From positions 124,001-188,000 of the forward strand of contig NZ_JAFEJK010000003.1 in the NCBI RefSeq assembly GCF_016888515.1: DNA of 64,000 bases, in the 5' to 3' direction. This DNA is from Shimia biformata. GTDB lineage: Bacteria; Pseudomonadota; Alphaproteobacteria; Rhodobacterales; Rhodobacteraceae. Position numbers and translations under genes: made by a program. Below, one piece after another: positions 42,512 to 50,567 of this stretch. Within the stretch, counting starts at the first letter, position 1, and each line of letters starts with the position of its first letter. The notes beneath the pieces were generated by a model. It did no database searches. It saw only the letters and a program-made list of their open reading frames with translations, and was not told where the DNA came from.

Positions 42512-44221
42512 GTGCCCGTCTCAACATTCAAAAAAGCCGTTTTCTCATTGGTCCTGACCCTGTCGGCAGGGCAGTTGACGGCCGAGGGTCTGTCGGGGGC
42601 CTATCTTGCCGGTCGCCAGGCAAGCTATAACAGCGATTTTGCGGCCGCAGCCGAGTATTACACCCAGGCGCTGGCCCGTGACCCGGGCAATGTCGGGCTT
42701 ATGGAAAGCGCCGTGTTGTCCTTCCTCGCGCTGGGCGAGGTGGAAAAAGCCCTGCCCATCGCGCGTCACCTTGAGGAAAAAGGCGCAGACAGCCAGTTGG
42801 CCAGCATGGTTCTGGCCGCCGGTCTTGTGTCAAAGGGCGATTATGACGCCCTGATCGCCCGGATGAACGCGGAAAAAGGTGTCGGCCCGCTGGTCGACGG
42901 ATTGATGACAGCCTGGGCCCATGTCGGCAGCGGACAGATGTCCGAGGCCCTGGCCGCGTTTCAGGCTGTAGGCTCGGAACCGGGCCTGATCGCCTTTTCT
43001 TCCTACCACCAGGCGCTGGCGCTGGCGTCGGTCGGGGATTTCGAAGGCGCGGCGGCGCTGTTCGAGGAACAGATGGACAACGGGTTGCAACTGACCCAGC
43101 GCGGCGCCTGGGCGCTGGTCGAGATCTATAGCCAGCTTGATCGCCGCGACGACGCGATCAGCCTGCTGGATGGCGTCTTTGGTGCCGGGCTGAACCCGGA
43201 ACTCAATGACATCCGCGCGCGACTAGAAGCCGGTGAGACCCTGCCGTTCACACAGATCACCAGCGCCAAGGACGGTCTGGCCGAGGTGTTTTTCTCGATT
43301 GCCAGTGCGCTGGAACACGAGGCCAACGCGGATTACACGCTGCTTTATGCGCGCGTGGCGGAATTCCTGCGCCCGGATCACTTCGACGCCCTGATCCTTT
43401 CGGCAGGATTGCTTGAGGAACTGGGCCGATTTGAACTGGCGACCGAAGCCTATCGCCGCGTTCCTCCCGAACATCCGTCCTATTACCAGGCCGAGCTTGG
43501 CCGTGCGGATGCGCTGCGCCGGTCGGACCGGAATGAGGCCGCGATCGAGGTGCTGGAACAACTGGCGCGCAGTCATTCTGGCCTTTCCATCGTGCATTCA
43601 AGCCTTGGCGACGTGCTGCGGGGCCAGAAAGAGTTTGCCCGCGCCGCGGCCGCTTATGACACTGCGATCGGGTTGATCGACGAAGGCAGCCCGGGTCTTT
43701 GGTTCCTGCATTACGCCCGCGGTATTTCCCACGAGCGGCTGGATGACTGGGACCGAGCCGAGGCGGATTTCCGCGCCGCGCTGGAGTTGAACCCGGACCA
43801 GCCGCAGGTGCTGAACTATCTCGGCTATTCGCTGGTCGAAAAGCAGATCAAGCTGGACGAGGCGCTGGACATGATCGAACGCGCCGTCGCCGCGCAACCG
43901 CAGTCCGGTTATATCGTCGACTCGCTGGGCTGGGTTCTCTACCGGCTGGGCCGCTATGACGAGGCGGTGGATCACATGGAGCGCGCGGTCGAGCTGATGC
44001 CGATTGACCCGGTCGTGAATGACCACCTTGGCGATGTCTATTGGGCGGTGGGCCGCAAACTTGAGGCGGCCTTCCAGTGGCGGCGTGCCCTGTCTTTTGT
44101 CGATGCCGAAACCGCGGAAGAGGCCAAGCCCGACCGCATCCGCCGTAAGCTGGATGTGGGGCTGGATCAGGTGCTTGAGGAAGAGGGCGCCGCGCCCCTG
44201 AAAGTTGCCAATGAGGGCTGA
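42512..44221 (+). CDS. Exported tetratricopeptide-repeat protein
   Basis: A 569-residue TPR protein. A GTG at 42512 preceded by AAGGAG starts a signal peptide (KKAVFSLVLTLSAGQLTAEG). At least ten TPR-like units follow, for example AEYYTQALARDPGNVGLMES, ADFRAALELNPDQPQVLNYL, LIERAVAAQ-like DMIERAVAAQPQSGYIVDSL and AVDHMERAVELMPIDPVVND. The repeats near the C-terminus, with WVLYRLGRYDEA, match the family often annotated as an outer-membrane or periplasmic scaffold. The next gene, ispE, starts inside its last codons. Function unknown. Confidence 0.82.
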   Translation: MPVSTFKKAVFSLVLTLSAGQLTAEGLSGAYLAGRQASYNSDFAAAAEYYTQALARDPGNVGLMESAVLSFLALGEVEKALPIARHLEEKGADSQLASMVLAAGLVSKGDYDALIARMNAEKGVGPLVDGLMTAWAHVGSGQMSEALAAFQAVGSEPGLIAFSSYHQALALASVGDFEGAAALFEEQMDNGLQLTQRGAWALVEIYSQLDRRDDAISLLDGVFGAGLNPELNDIRARLEAGETLPFTQITSAKDGLAEVFFSIASALEHEANADYTLLYARVAEFLRPDHFDALILSAGLLEELGRFELATEAYRRVPPEHPSYYQAELGRADALRRSDRNEAAIEVLEQLARSHSGLSIVHSSLGDVLRGQKEFARAAAAYDTAIGLIDEGSPGLWFLHYARGISHERLDDWDRAEADFRAALELNPDQPQVLNYLGYSLVEKQIKLDEALDMIERAVAAQPQSGYIVDSLGWVLYRLGRYDEAVDHMERAVELMPIDPVVNDHLGDVYWAVGRKLEAAFQWRRALSFVDAETAEEAKPDRIRRKLDVGLDQVLEEEGAAPLKVANEG

Positions 44222-45047
44222 GGCCTTTGCGCCCGCCAAGATCAACCTGACACTGCATGTCACCGGCCAGAGGGCGGATGGCTATCACTTGCTCGACTCG
44301 CTGGTGGGTTTTGCAGATATCGGCGACCGTGTCACAGCAGAGAAGGGCAAGGGGCTGTCACTGACGGTATCGGGGCCGATGGCGGATGGCGTGCCCACCG
44401 ATGGCACGAACCTTATCCTGAAAGCGGCCCGGTTGATGGCACCTGATGGCGATGCCGCGCTGTCGCTGGAAAAGCACCTGCCCGCGACCTCAGGGATCGG
44501 TGGCGGGTCGTCGGATGCCGCCGCTGCGCTGACCGCTCTGTCGCGGCTCTGGGACACGCCATTGCCGCCGCTTGAGAAGATCGCGTCGTTGGGTGCGGAT
44601 GTGCCGGTCTGCCTGTCCCACGTCCCGCAGCGCCTGCGCGGGATCGGCGAGGACCTGACCCCGTTGCCGCCTTTGCCGCCGTGCGAAATCCTGCTGGTCA
44701 ATCCAGGCATCGCCGTGGCCACCCCGCCGGTCTTTGCAGCGCTTTCGACCAAGACCAACCCGCCGATGCCCGATACCCTGCCGAAATGGGGAGACGCGCG
44801 CGCCCTTGCGACCTGGCTGCACATGATGCGCAATGACCTTCACAAACCCGCCGCCACGCTGGTCCCAGAGATTGATGCTGTCCTTGACGCACTGGAAGAA
44901 ACCAACTGCCTGATCGCGCGCATGTCCGGGTCCGGCGCCACGTGTTTTGCGCTCTATGAACCGGGGCGGGGCAACGCACAGCGCGCAGCCAACACCCTCA
45001 CCCAAGTACATCCGAATTGGTGGGTGGCCGCAGGGAAACTGCTCTGA
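44211..45047 (+). CDS. ispE: 4-diphosphocytidyl-2-C-methyl-D-erythritol kinase
   Basis: IspE (278 aa) phosphorylates CDP-methylerythritol in the MEP isoprenoid pathway. GHMP-kinase markers are FAPAKINLTLHVTGQRADGY, LPATSGIGGGSSDAAAAL and MSGSGATCFALYE. The ATG at 44211 is preferred; it overlaps the TPR gene's stop. A product of this pathway feeds the polyprenyl synthase encoded just downstream on the other strand. Confidence 0.95.
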   Translation: MRAEAFAPAKINLTLHVTGQRADGYHLLDSLVGFADIGDRVTAEKGKGLSLTVSGPMADGVPTDGTNLILKAARLMAPDGDAALSLEKHLPATSGIGGGSSDAAAALTALSRLWDTPLPPLEKIASLGADVPVCLSHVPQRLRGIGEDLTPLPPLPPCEILLVNPGIAVATPPVFAALSTKTNPPMPDTLPKWGDARALATWLHMMRNDLHKPAATLVPEIDAVLDALEETNCLIARMSGSGATCFALYEPGRGNAQRAANTLTQVHPNWWVAAGKLL

Positions 45048-45080
45048 CAGGCCACTGTGGCGGGCCACTCTGATGGGCCA

Positions 45081-45156
45081 CTTCCTCTTGCGACAAATAC
45101 CTCGGGGTGAGCATCGAAAACGAATTGTTTTCGAAGCGAGGGGCAGCGCCCCTTTT
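45081..45156 (+). repeat. 76-bp structured intergenic repeat, copy 2
   Basis: Second copy of the element at 18557-18632: CTTCCTCTTG, AAATACCTCGGGG, then a different middle stem TCGAAAAC (45114-45121) paired with GTTTTCGA (45127-45134), and the same GGGGC-AGC-GCCCC hairpin (45140-45152) followed by TTTT. Conserved ends with a changed but still paired middle indicate selection on structure. It lies between the convergent ends of ispE and the polyprenyl synthase and could terminate transcription. Confidence 0.7.
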
Positions 45157-45161
45157 GCGCC

Positions 45162-46163
45162 TCAGCTGACCCGCGCCACCACGTAGTCGGCGAGGTCGAT
45201 CAGAAGCCCGCGAATCTGGGTCTCGGGCAACACGGCCAGCGCCGCCTTTGCCTTGTCCGCCCAGGCCAGCGCATCGGCGCGGGTGGCGTCCAGCGTGCCG
45301 TATTTCGCCATCAGCTCAAGCGCATGTTCAAGGTCGCCGTCTTCCTGGCGGCCTTTCTCGATGGTGCGCACCCAGAAGGCGCGTTCTTCTTCCGTGGCCT
45401 GCGCTACCGCCTTGATCACCGGCAGGGTCAGCTTGCGTTCGCGGAAATCGTCGCCGACATTCTTGCCGGTCGCCTTGGTGTCGCCCTGGTAGTCCAGCAG
45501 GTCATCGACAATCTGGAAGGAAATCCCCAGCGCGTCGCCATAGTCAAACAGCGCCTTGACGTGGGCCGGGTCCGCCCCGGCGATGACCCCGCCGACCTCG
45601 GTTGCGGCGGAAAACAGCGCCGCCGTCTTGCCGCGCACCACCTGCAGATAGACGCTCTCGTCGGTGCGCAGATCGGTGGCCGCGGTCAGTTGCAGCACTT
45701 CGCCTTCGGCGATAGTGGCGGATGCGTTCGACAGGATGCGCAGCACATCCAGCGACCCGGTTTCGGTCATTAGCTGGAATGACCGAGAAAACAGGTAATC
45801 GCCAACCAGAACCGAGGACTTGTTGTCCCACAACAGGTTCGCCGTCGGCCGTCCGCGCCGCTGGGCGCTTTCGTCGACCACATCGTCATGCAAGAGGGTT
45901 GCGGTATGAATGAACTCGACCGTTGCGGCCAGATGCACGTGATAGGGGCCGTCATAGCCACACATCCGCGCCGCCGCGAGCGTCAGCATTGGCCGCAGCC
46001 GCTTGCCCCCTGCGCCGACCAGATGCGCGGTCACCTCCGGGATGCGCGGCGCGTGTTCCGAGGCCATGCGCTCGGTGATCAGCGCGTTGACCGCGTCCAT
46101 TTCATCTGCGAGGAGCGCGGCAAGCGCCTCGTGCGGTTTTGTGCTTGCGTGATCCAGACCCAT
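45162..46163 (-). CDS. Long-chain polyprenyl (likely decaprenyl) diphosphate synthase
   Basis: A 333-residue trans-prenyltransferase that extends farnesyl-PP with isopentenyl-PP. Both Asp-rich motifs are seen: LLHDDVVDESAQRRGRPTAN and QIVDDLLDYQGDTKATGK, with the allylic VGAGGKRLRPMLTLAAARM start. In alphaproteobacteria this enzyme normally makes the C50 tail of ubiquinone-10, consistent with ubiA at 8.9-9.8 kb; the chain length itself is inferred, not read. The ATG at 46163 gives the usual length. Confidence 0.94.
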   Translation of the reverse strand: MGLDHASTKPHEALAALLADEMDAVNALITERMASEHAPRIPEVTAHLVGAGGKRLRPMLTLAAARMCGYDGPYHVHLAATVEFIHTATLLHDDVVDESAQRRGRPTANLLWDNKSSVLVGDYLFSRSFQLMTETGSLDVLRILSNASATIAEGEVLQLTAATDLRTDESVYLQVVRGKTAALFSAATEVGGVIAGADPAHVKALFDYGDALGISFQIVDDLLDYQGDTKATGKNVGDDFRERKLTLPVIKAVAQATEEERAFWVRTIEKGRQEDGDLEHALELMAKYGTLDATRADALAWADKAKAALAVLPETQIRGLLIDLADYVVARVS

Positions 46164-46219
46164 CACATCCCTGTCACAGCCTGTGGACATGCGCCCCGTG
46201 CTGCCTTTACATCCCCAAC

Positions 46220-46435
46220 ATGCAAGAGCTTCTGCGCAGCAACGATCCAACCGTCATCGCCTTTGCCTCGGCACTGTTGCAGGGTGAGGGTATAGACTGC
46301 TTTGAAATGGACGTAAATATGAGCGTCCTCGAAGGGTCCATCGGCATATTGCCGCGCCGCATTCTGGTACGCGAAGGGGATCTGGACGAGGCCCGCAAAG
46401 TGATTGCCGACAATGGCATCGAGACCGGGCGCTAG
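46220..46435 (+). CDS. DUF2007-type signal transducing protein
   Basis: A 71-residue protein: MQELLRSNDPTVIAFASALL, QGEGIDCFEMDVNMSVLEGS, IGILPRRILVREGDLDEARK and VIADNGI. The ending LVREGDLDEARKVI is typical of the small ferredoxin-like DUF2007 family. Such proteins are thought to be regulatory but no mechanism is established. The next gene begins right after its stop, so they are cotranscribed. Confidence 0.82.
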   Translation: MQELLRSNDPTVIAFASALLQGEGIDCFEMDVNMSVLEGSIGILPRRILVREGDLDEARKVIADNGIETGR

Positions 46436-46436
46436 G

Positions 46437-47183
46437 GTGGAACTGACGGATACCGGATATCTTGGCGGACGTGTGACGATCCGCCAGCCCCGAAAGGGGT
46501 ATCGCGCGGGTGTTGATCCGGTGCTTCTGGCCGCGTCTGTGCCAGCACGGGCAGGGCAGTCGGTGTTGGAGCTTGGCTGTGGTGTCGGCACGGCAAGCAT
46601 GTGCCTTGGCTGGCGGGTTCAGGGGCTGCGCCTGACCGGGGTTGAACGGCAAGCCGACCACGCCGCGCTTGCACAGCAGAACAGCGAACTGAATGGCATC
46701 GCCATGGACGTTGTGACCGCCGATCTTGCCGATTTGCCGGGTGATCTGCGCGCACGCGGTTTTGACCATGTGATTGCCAACCCGCCCTATTTCGACCGGG
46801 CGGCGTCGACCCCGTCCGAAGGGGCCGCGCGTGAGGCGGCGATGGGTGAGGACACGCCGCTGGACACCTGGGTCAGGGTCGCGGCGGCTCGGCTGGCACC
46901 GAAGGGGTATGCCAGTTTCATCCACCGGGCCGAGCGTCTGCCCGATCTTCTGGCCGCGTTTTCGGGACGTCTGGGCTCGGTTCAGGTCTTGCCGTTGTCG
47001 GCCCGCAGGGGTCGCGATCCCGGACTGGTTCTGGTGCGTGCCCGCAAAGGGGGGCGGGCCGCGTTCCGGCTGCATGCGCCAATCGTGATGCATGAGGGCG
47101 ACGTGCATCTGCGCGATCAAGATGACTATTCCGCCCTGATCGGCGATGTCCTGCGCGAGGGATCGCCGATTCCGTTTCCCTGA
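46437..47183 (+). CDS. tRNA1(Val) (adenine(37)-N6)-methyltransferase-like
   Basis: A 248-residue class I methyltransferase of the TrmN6/YfiC type. Motif I is SVLELGCGVGTASMCLGWRV, the acidic motif is LTGVERQADHA, and the amino-methyltransferase signature is FDHVIANPPYFDRAAST (NPPY). The N-terminal GGRVTIRQPRKGYRAGVDPV is a family hallmark. The GTG at 46437 sits just after the previous stop; an ATG at 46413 is an alternative. The exact target tRNA in this organism is inferred. Confidence 0.88.
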   Translation: MELTDTGYLGGRVTIRQPRKGYRAGVDPVLLAASVPARAGQSVLELGCGVGTASMCLGWRVQGLRLTGVERQADHAALAQQNSELNGIAMDVVTADLADLPGDLRARGFDHVIANPPYFDRAASTPSEGAAREAAMGEDTPLDTWVRVAAARLAPKGYASFIHRAERLPDLLAAFSGRLGSVQVLPLSARRGRDPGLVLVRARKGGRAAFRLHAPIVMHEGDVHLRDQDDYSALIGDVLREGSPIPFP

Positions 47184-47328
47184 TCGCGAATCGCCCCGGT
47201 CCCCCTTGAGACCGGCGAAATCCAGCTTAACTTTTAGTGTGTCATCAAACCGATACAAACGGTGCGTGACAGGTCGGGAATTTTATGCTCGACTTGAAGT
47301 GTTGGAAACAAATCTAGGAGGACTGCCC

Positions 47329-47493
47329 ATGAGCGTCAGCGCGCATTTGGAAGAACTGAAACGGAAGCACGAGGTCCTCTCGAAACAGGTGGAAGACGAG
47401 CAACGCGCTCCGGGTTCCAGTGACTTTCAGATTGCCGATCTGAAGAAGCAGAAACTCAGGATCAAGGAAGAGATTGAGCGCCTGTCAGCCTGA
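47329..47493 (+). CDS. YdcH/DUF465 family protein
   Basis: A 54-residue coiled-coil protein: MSVSAHLEELKRKHEVLSKQ, VEDEQRAPGSSDFQIADLKK, QKLRIKEEIERLSA. The pattern of a helical pair with a short turn and IADLKKQKLRIKEEI matches the DUF465 (YdcH) family, found throughout alphaproteobacteria and of unknown role. A perfect AGGAGG site precedes the ATG. Its end overlaps the convergent transporter gene by 9 bases. Confidence 0.88.
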   Translation: MSVSAHLEELKRKHEVLSKQVEDEQRAPGSSDFQIADLKKQKLRIKEEIERLSA

Positions 47494-48357
47494 CGAAGGT
47501 GACAGGCTAGCGCGGGCGGCAAGGACCGCACCGCCGGTTATCAACAAGGCCGCGATTGCCAGCCGTCCTGTCGGCTCGGCAATCCCGGCCGCCACAAGCG
47601 CCAGCGTGGACAACAGCGGGGCCGCATAGGATGCCGTCCCGAGAAGTTGGATGTCGCCGCGCTTGACCCCGATATCCCAGACATAGAAGGCCAGACCAAC
47701 AGGTCCCAACCCGAGGGCAATGGCGCTGGCCCATGCGATGGTGGTCTGTGGCCAGACGGTGTCTTCCAGCGCCAGATGCATCACCGCCGACAGGATTGCC
47801 GTGGCAACGCAGAACACCGCGACCGAATCGGTCGGCACGTCGCCCAGCCTGCGCGAGATCACCGAATAGCCTGACCATGTCAGCGCGCAGGCCAGCGCAA
47901 GAAGATAGCCGGGCAGGGCAGTTGCATCGAAGCCGCCCCCGCCGCCAAGGATGATCAGGGCCGCGCCCGCGAAGCCGACAGTCGCGCCGATCAGATGCCC
48001 CGCCCGCAGTTTTTCGCCCGGCAAGAGGCCTGAGAACAGGACGATCAGCAAAGGCCAGAGATAGGCGATCAACCCGGCCTCGGCTGCCGGCGCCAGCCGC
48101 AGCGCGGAGAAGTAGAGCGCGTGATAACCAAACAAGCCCACGGTCCCGAAGGCATAGACGCGCAGCGGCACCGACCGCAACCGCGCCAGTCCGCCAGTGG
48201 ACAGGGTCCAGACAATGCCGATCGTCCCGCCGATCGAGAAACAGATCGCGTTCAGCAACAAGGGCGGCACCGGGGCCGAGCCCACGGTGAACAGTGCCAG
48301 AAGCGCCCAGAGCAGGACAGCGATGAACCCGATCAGGGTGGCGGTGCGGCGGGTCAT
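47485..48357 (-). CDS. EamA/DMT-family transporter (YddG-like)
   Basis: A 290-residue drug/metabolite transporter with about ten membrane helices and two EamA repeats. Segments include TLIGFIAVLLWALLALFTVG, HALYFSALRLAPAAEAGLIA, YLWPLLIVLFSGLLPGEKLR and LGTASYAAPLLSTLALVAAG. The pattern is close to the aromatic amino acid exporter YddG, but the substrate is not proven. Its ATG overlaps the stop of the LysR gene, so the regulator and transporter are one unit. Confidence 0.87.
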   Translation of the reverse strand: MTRRTATLIGFIAVLLWALLALFTVGSAPVPPLLLNAICFSIGGTIGIVWTLSTGGLARLRSVPLRVYAFGTVGLFGYHALYFSALRLAPAAEAGLIAYLWPLLIVLFSGLLPGEKLRAGHLIGATVGFAGAALIILGGGGGFDATALPGYLLALACALTWSGYSVISRRLGDVPTDSVAVFCVATAILSAVMHLALEDTVWPQTTIAWASAIALGLGPVGLAFYVWDIGVKRGDIQLLGTASYAAPLLSTLALVAAGIAEPTGRLAIAALLITGGAVLAARASLSPSSG

Positions 48358-49301
48358 TTCGGCAATACGTCCTCAACATCGATGACGGTGAATTCGTCGG
48401 CAATCCAACTGGTTTTCTCGATCTCTGCAAGGATCCATTCGCGGAAGGCACGAATTTGAGGCCTGTCTTCAGCGCCTTTCAGGGTCAGGAAACGGAACTG
48501 GGCCTTGGTTTGAATGGCGGTCTTGAAGGGCGCGACAAGCTTGCCCTCGGCCAGGTCCTTGATCACCATCGAGCGCCGCCCCAACACAACCCCGACCCCC
48601 GCAATCGCGGCGTCGACGGCATGGTCGGCCTGGCTGAAGCGCGCGCCGTGTTCGGGGGTGAAGTCCAGCCCCATGGCGCGGAACCATGTAGGCCAGTCGC
48701 ATCGGGGGCGCAGGAAATGTACCGAGTCGTCAAAGATCAGCGGTGCCTGTTGCAGCGACTCGACAGTCTGGAACTGTTCGGCAAGGTCGGCAGTCATAAC
48801 CGGCACGAACCATTCCTTGCGGAGTGGCATGGCGTAAAGGCCGGGGTCGGAGCCAAGCCCGAAGCGGATGGCCACGTCGACCTCGTCCCGCTCAAGATCG
48901 ACTATTCGCAACGTGGCCGAGAACCGCAGGTCGATATCGGGATACTGGCGGGCAAATTCGAACAGGCGGGGGGCCAGCCATTTTGCGGTGAAGGCAGGGC
49001 CTGCGGTGACGGTCAGGCTGTTGTCGTCCTGAAGGCGCAACGTCTTGCGCCAGGCTGCGGTGAGGGCGTCGAACCCCTCAGAGGTGCCGGGCGCGAGGGT
49101 GCGGCCGGCTTCGGTCAGGGTCACTGCGCGGTTCAATCGGTGAAACAGCGGCTGGCCCAGATGTTCCTCAAGTGACTTGATCTGGAAGGACAGAGCGGCG
49201 GGGGTGACGTGCAGTTCGGCGGCGGCCTGCGCAAAAGACAGGTGGCGCGCGGCGGCTTCGAATGCGCGCAGGGCAGTGAGAGGGGGCAGGCGGTCGGGCA
49301 T
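48354..49301 (-). CDS. LysR-family transcriptional regulator (GcvA-like)
   Basis: A 315-residue LysR regulator. The N-terminal winged HTH is LPPLTALRAFEAAARHLSFA, QAAAELHVTPAALSFQIKSL, EEHLGQPLFHRLNRAVTLTE, typical of the GcvA subgroup. The substrate-binding half includes LTVTAGPAFTAKWLAPRLFE and VDVAIRFGLGSDPGLYAMPL. It probably controls the transporter it overlaps, and perhaps the small divergent gene at 49410. Confidence 0.92.
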   Translation of the reverse strand: MPDRLPPLTALRAFEAAARHLSFAQAAAELHVTPAALSFQIKSLEEHLGQPLFHRLNRAVTLTEAGRTLAPGTSEGFDALTAAWRKTLRLQDDNSLTVTAGPAFTAKWLAPRLFEFARQYPDIDLRFSATLRIVDLERDEVDVAIRFGLGSDPGLYAMPLRKEWFVPVMTADLAEQFQTVESLQQAPLIFDDSVHFLRPRCDWPTWFRAMGLDFTPEHGARFSQADHAVDAAIAGVGVVLGRRSMVIKDLAEGKLVAPFKTAIQTKAQFRFLTLKGAEDRPQIRAFREWILAEIEKTSWIADEFTVIDVEDVLPK

Positions 49302-49409
49302 GTCAGTTAAGTAAAACTAATCTGAGTGGTTGAAAAGTCTCGTTTGTGAGGGGTGGAAGGTAAGGTCATATTGAGTGACACAGACGCACCAGTATGAAGG
49401 GGATTCCCC

Positions 49410-49568
49410 ATGATCGAGACAAGCCACAACGCCTGCATCGCCGCCGCATATCGCAAGGCTCACAGCGAACGCGCACAGGCCTTTGCCGCCCTGTTTCACT
49501 GGGTCGCTGCGAAATTCAAGGCACCGCTGAACCAGCCGGTACTTACGGAGCCGTCCCGCTGCGCCTGA
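49410..49568 (+). CDS. Small protein, 52 residues, unknown
   Basis: A short gene with a good GGGG-type ribosome binding site before the ATG: MIETSHNACIAAAYRKAHSE, RAQAFAALFHWVAAKFKAPL, NQPVLTEPSRCA. The helical middle rich in Ala and Arg resembles the short RSP_7527/DUF1127-like proteins common in Rhodobacterales. It is divergent from the LysR gene and followed by a strong terminator, so it appears to be a single-gene transcript. Function unknown. Confidence 0.65.
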   Translation: MIETSHNACIAAAYRKAHSERAQAFAALFHWVAAKFKAPLNQPVLTEPSRCA

Positions 49569-49595
49569 AGGATCGGGCACTTACGGGGCAAAAGG

Positions 49596-49624
49596 AAAGG
49601 GCCGGTCGCATGGGCCGGCCCTTT
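49596..49624. terminator. Rho-independent terminator between convergent genes
   Basis: A perfect 10-bp stem AAAGGGCCGG / CCGGCCCTTT with a 9-base loop, with A-run and T-rich ends on both sides. It lies between the small gene (plus) and phaB (minus) and can serve both strands. Confidence 0.75.
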
Positions 49625-49646
49625 CTTTGGTTTGTACTGGCGGCGA

Positions 49647-50369
49647 TCAGCCGAAGAATTGTGCGCCGTTGGCCGAGATGGTCGAGCCGTTGACGAAGCC
49701 CGCGTCGTCGGACGCCAGGAATGCCACGCAGCGCGCGATCTCTTCCGGCTCACCCAGACGGCCTGCGGGGATTTGTGCGATGATCGACTCGCGCACTTTT
49801 TCCGGCACCGCCATGACCATGTCAGTGGCGATATATCCGGGCGCAACCACGTTGGCGGTGATGCCCGCGCGCGCGCCTTCCTGCGCCAGCGAACGGACGA
49901 TGCCGATGTCACCGGCCTTGGTCGCGGCATAGTTCACTTGTGCAAACTGACCCTTCTGGCCGTTCACCGACGAGATCACGATGACGCGGCCGAACTTGCG
50001 CTCGCGCATGCCGGGCCAGATCGGGTGGACGGTGTTGAAGACGCCGGTCAGGTTGGTGTCGATCACCTCCTGCCACTGCTGCGGGGTCATCTTGTGGAAC
50101 GGCGCGTCGCGGGTGATGCCCGCGTTGGCGACCACGATGTCGATCGGGCCAAGCTCGGCTTCGACTTTGGCGATGCCGGCGGCGCTTTCCTCGTAATCGC
50201 CGACATTCCACTTGTAGGTCTTGATGCCGGTTTCGGCGGTAAAGGCGGCGGCGGCCTCGTCATTGCCGGCATAGGTGGCGGCGACGGTGCAGCCCTGTGC
50301 TTGCAGGGCTTTCGAAATTGCCGCGCCGATACCGCGGCTTCCGCCGGTCACGAGTGCTGTTCTTGCCAT
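49647..50369 (-). CDS. phaB: Acetoacetyl-CoA reductase
   Basis: PhaB (240 aa) reduces acetoacetyl-CoA to (R)-3-hydroxybutyryl-CoA with NADPH for polyhydroxybutyrate. SDR features are complete: RTALVTGGSRGIGAAISKAL, NAGITRDAPFHKMTPQQW, SSVNGQKGQFAQVNYAATKA (YxxxK) and FLASDDAGFVNGSTISANG. The gene follows phaA on the same strand but after a terminator and a palindrome, so it can be expressed separately. No phaC synthase is in the window. Confidence 0.96.
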   Translation of the reverse strand: MARTALVTGGSRGIGAAISKALQAQGCTVAATYAGNDEAAAAFTAETGIKTYKWNVGDYEESAAGIAKVEAELGPIDIVVANAGITRDAPFHKMTPQQWQEVIDTNLTGVFNTVHPIWPGMRERKFGRVIVISSVNGQKGQFAQVNYAATKAGDIGIVRSLAQEGARAGITANVVAPGYIATDMVMAVPEKVRESIIAQIPAGRLGEPEEIARCVAFLASDDAGFVNGSTISANGAQFFG

Positions 50370-50428
50370 GGGGGTCCTCCAATCTGGCGTATTCCGTTGA
50401 TAACTCTGTTACTCAATCAAGATGCATT

Positions 50429-50445
50429 GCGCAACATTGTTGCGC
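50429..50445. promoter_or_regulatory. 17-bp palindrome upstream of phaB
   Basis: GCGCAACA-T-TGTTGCGC: perfect 8-base half-sites around one base, about 60 bases before the phaB start. Size and position suit a dimeric repressor site, possibly the PHB regulator PhaR, whose sites in relatives are TGC/GCA palindromes; the regulator itself is not in the window. Confidence 0.45.
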
Positions 50446-50513
50446 GGTGAAAATTGCCGCACCGCAGCTATTCGTGCGGTTTCGACGTCAGGTCACCTCC
50501 CGTCATATCAAAG

Positions 50514-50540
50514 AAAGGGGCGCCGTTTGGACGCCCCTTT
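50514..50540 (-). terminator. Terminator downstream of phaA
   Basis: A 9-bp stem AAAGGGGCG / CGCCCCTTT with a 9-base loop, 28 bases after the phaA stop when read on the minus strand, followed by a short T-rich run. It would end most phaA transcripts before phaB. Confidence 0.65.
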
Positions 50541-50567
50541 CCCGTGTTGCCGTTCTGGGGCAATGGA

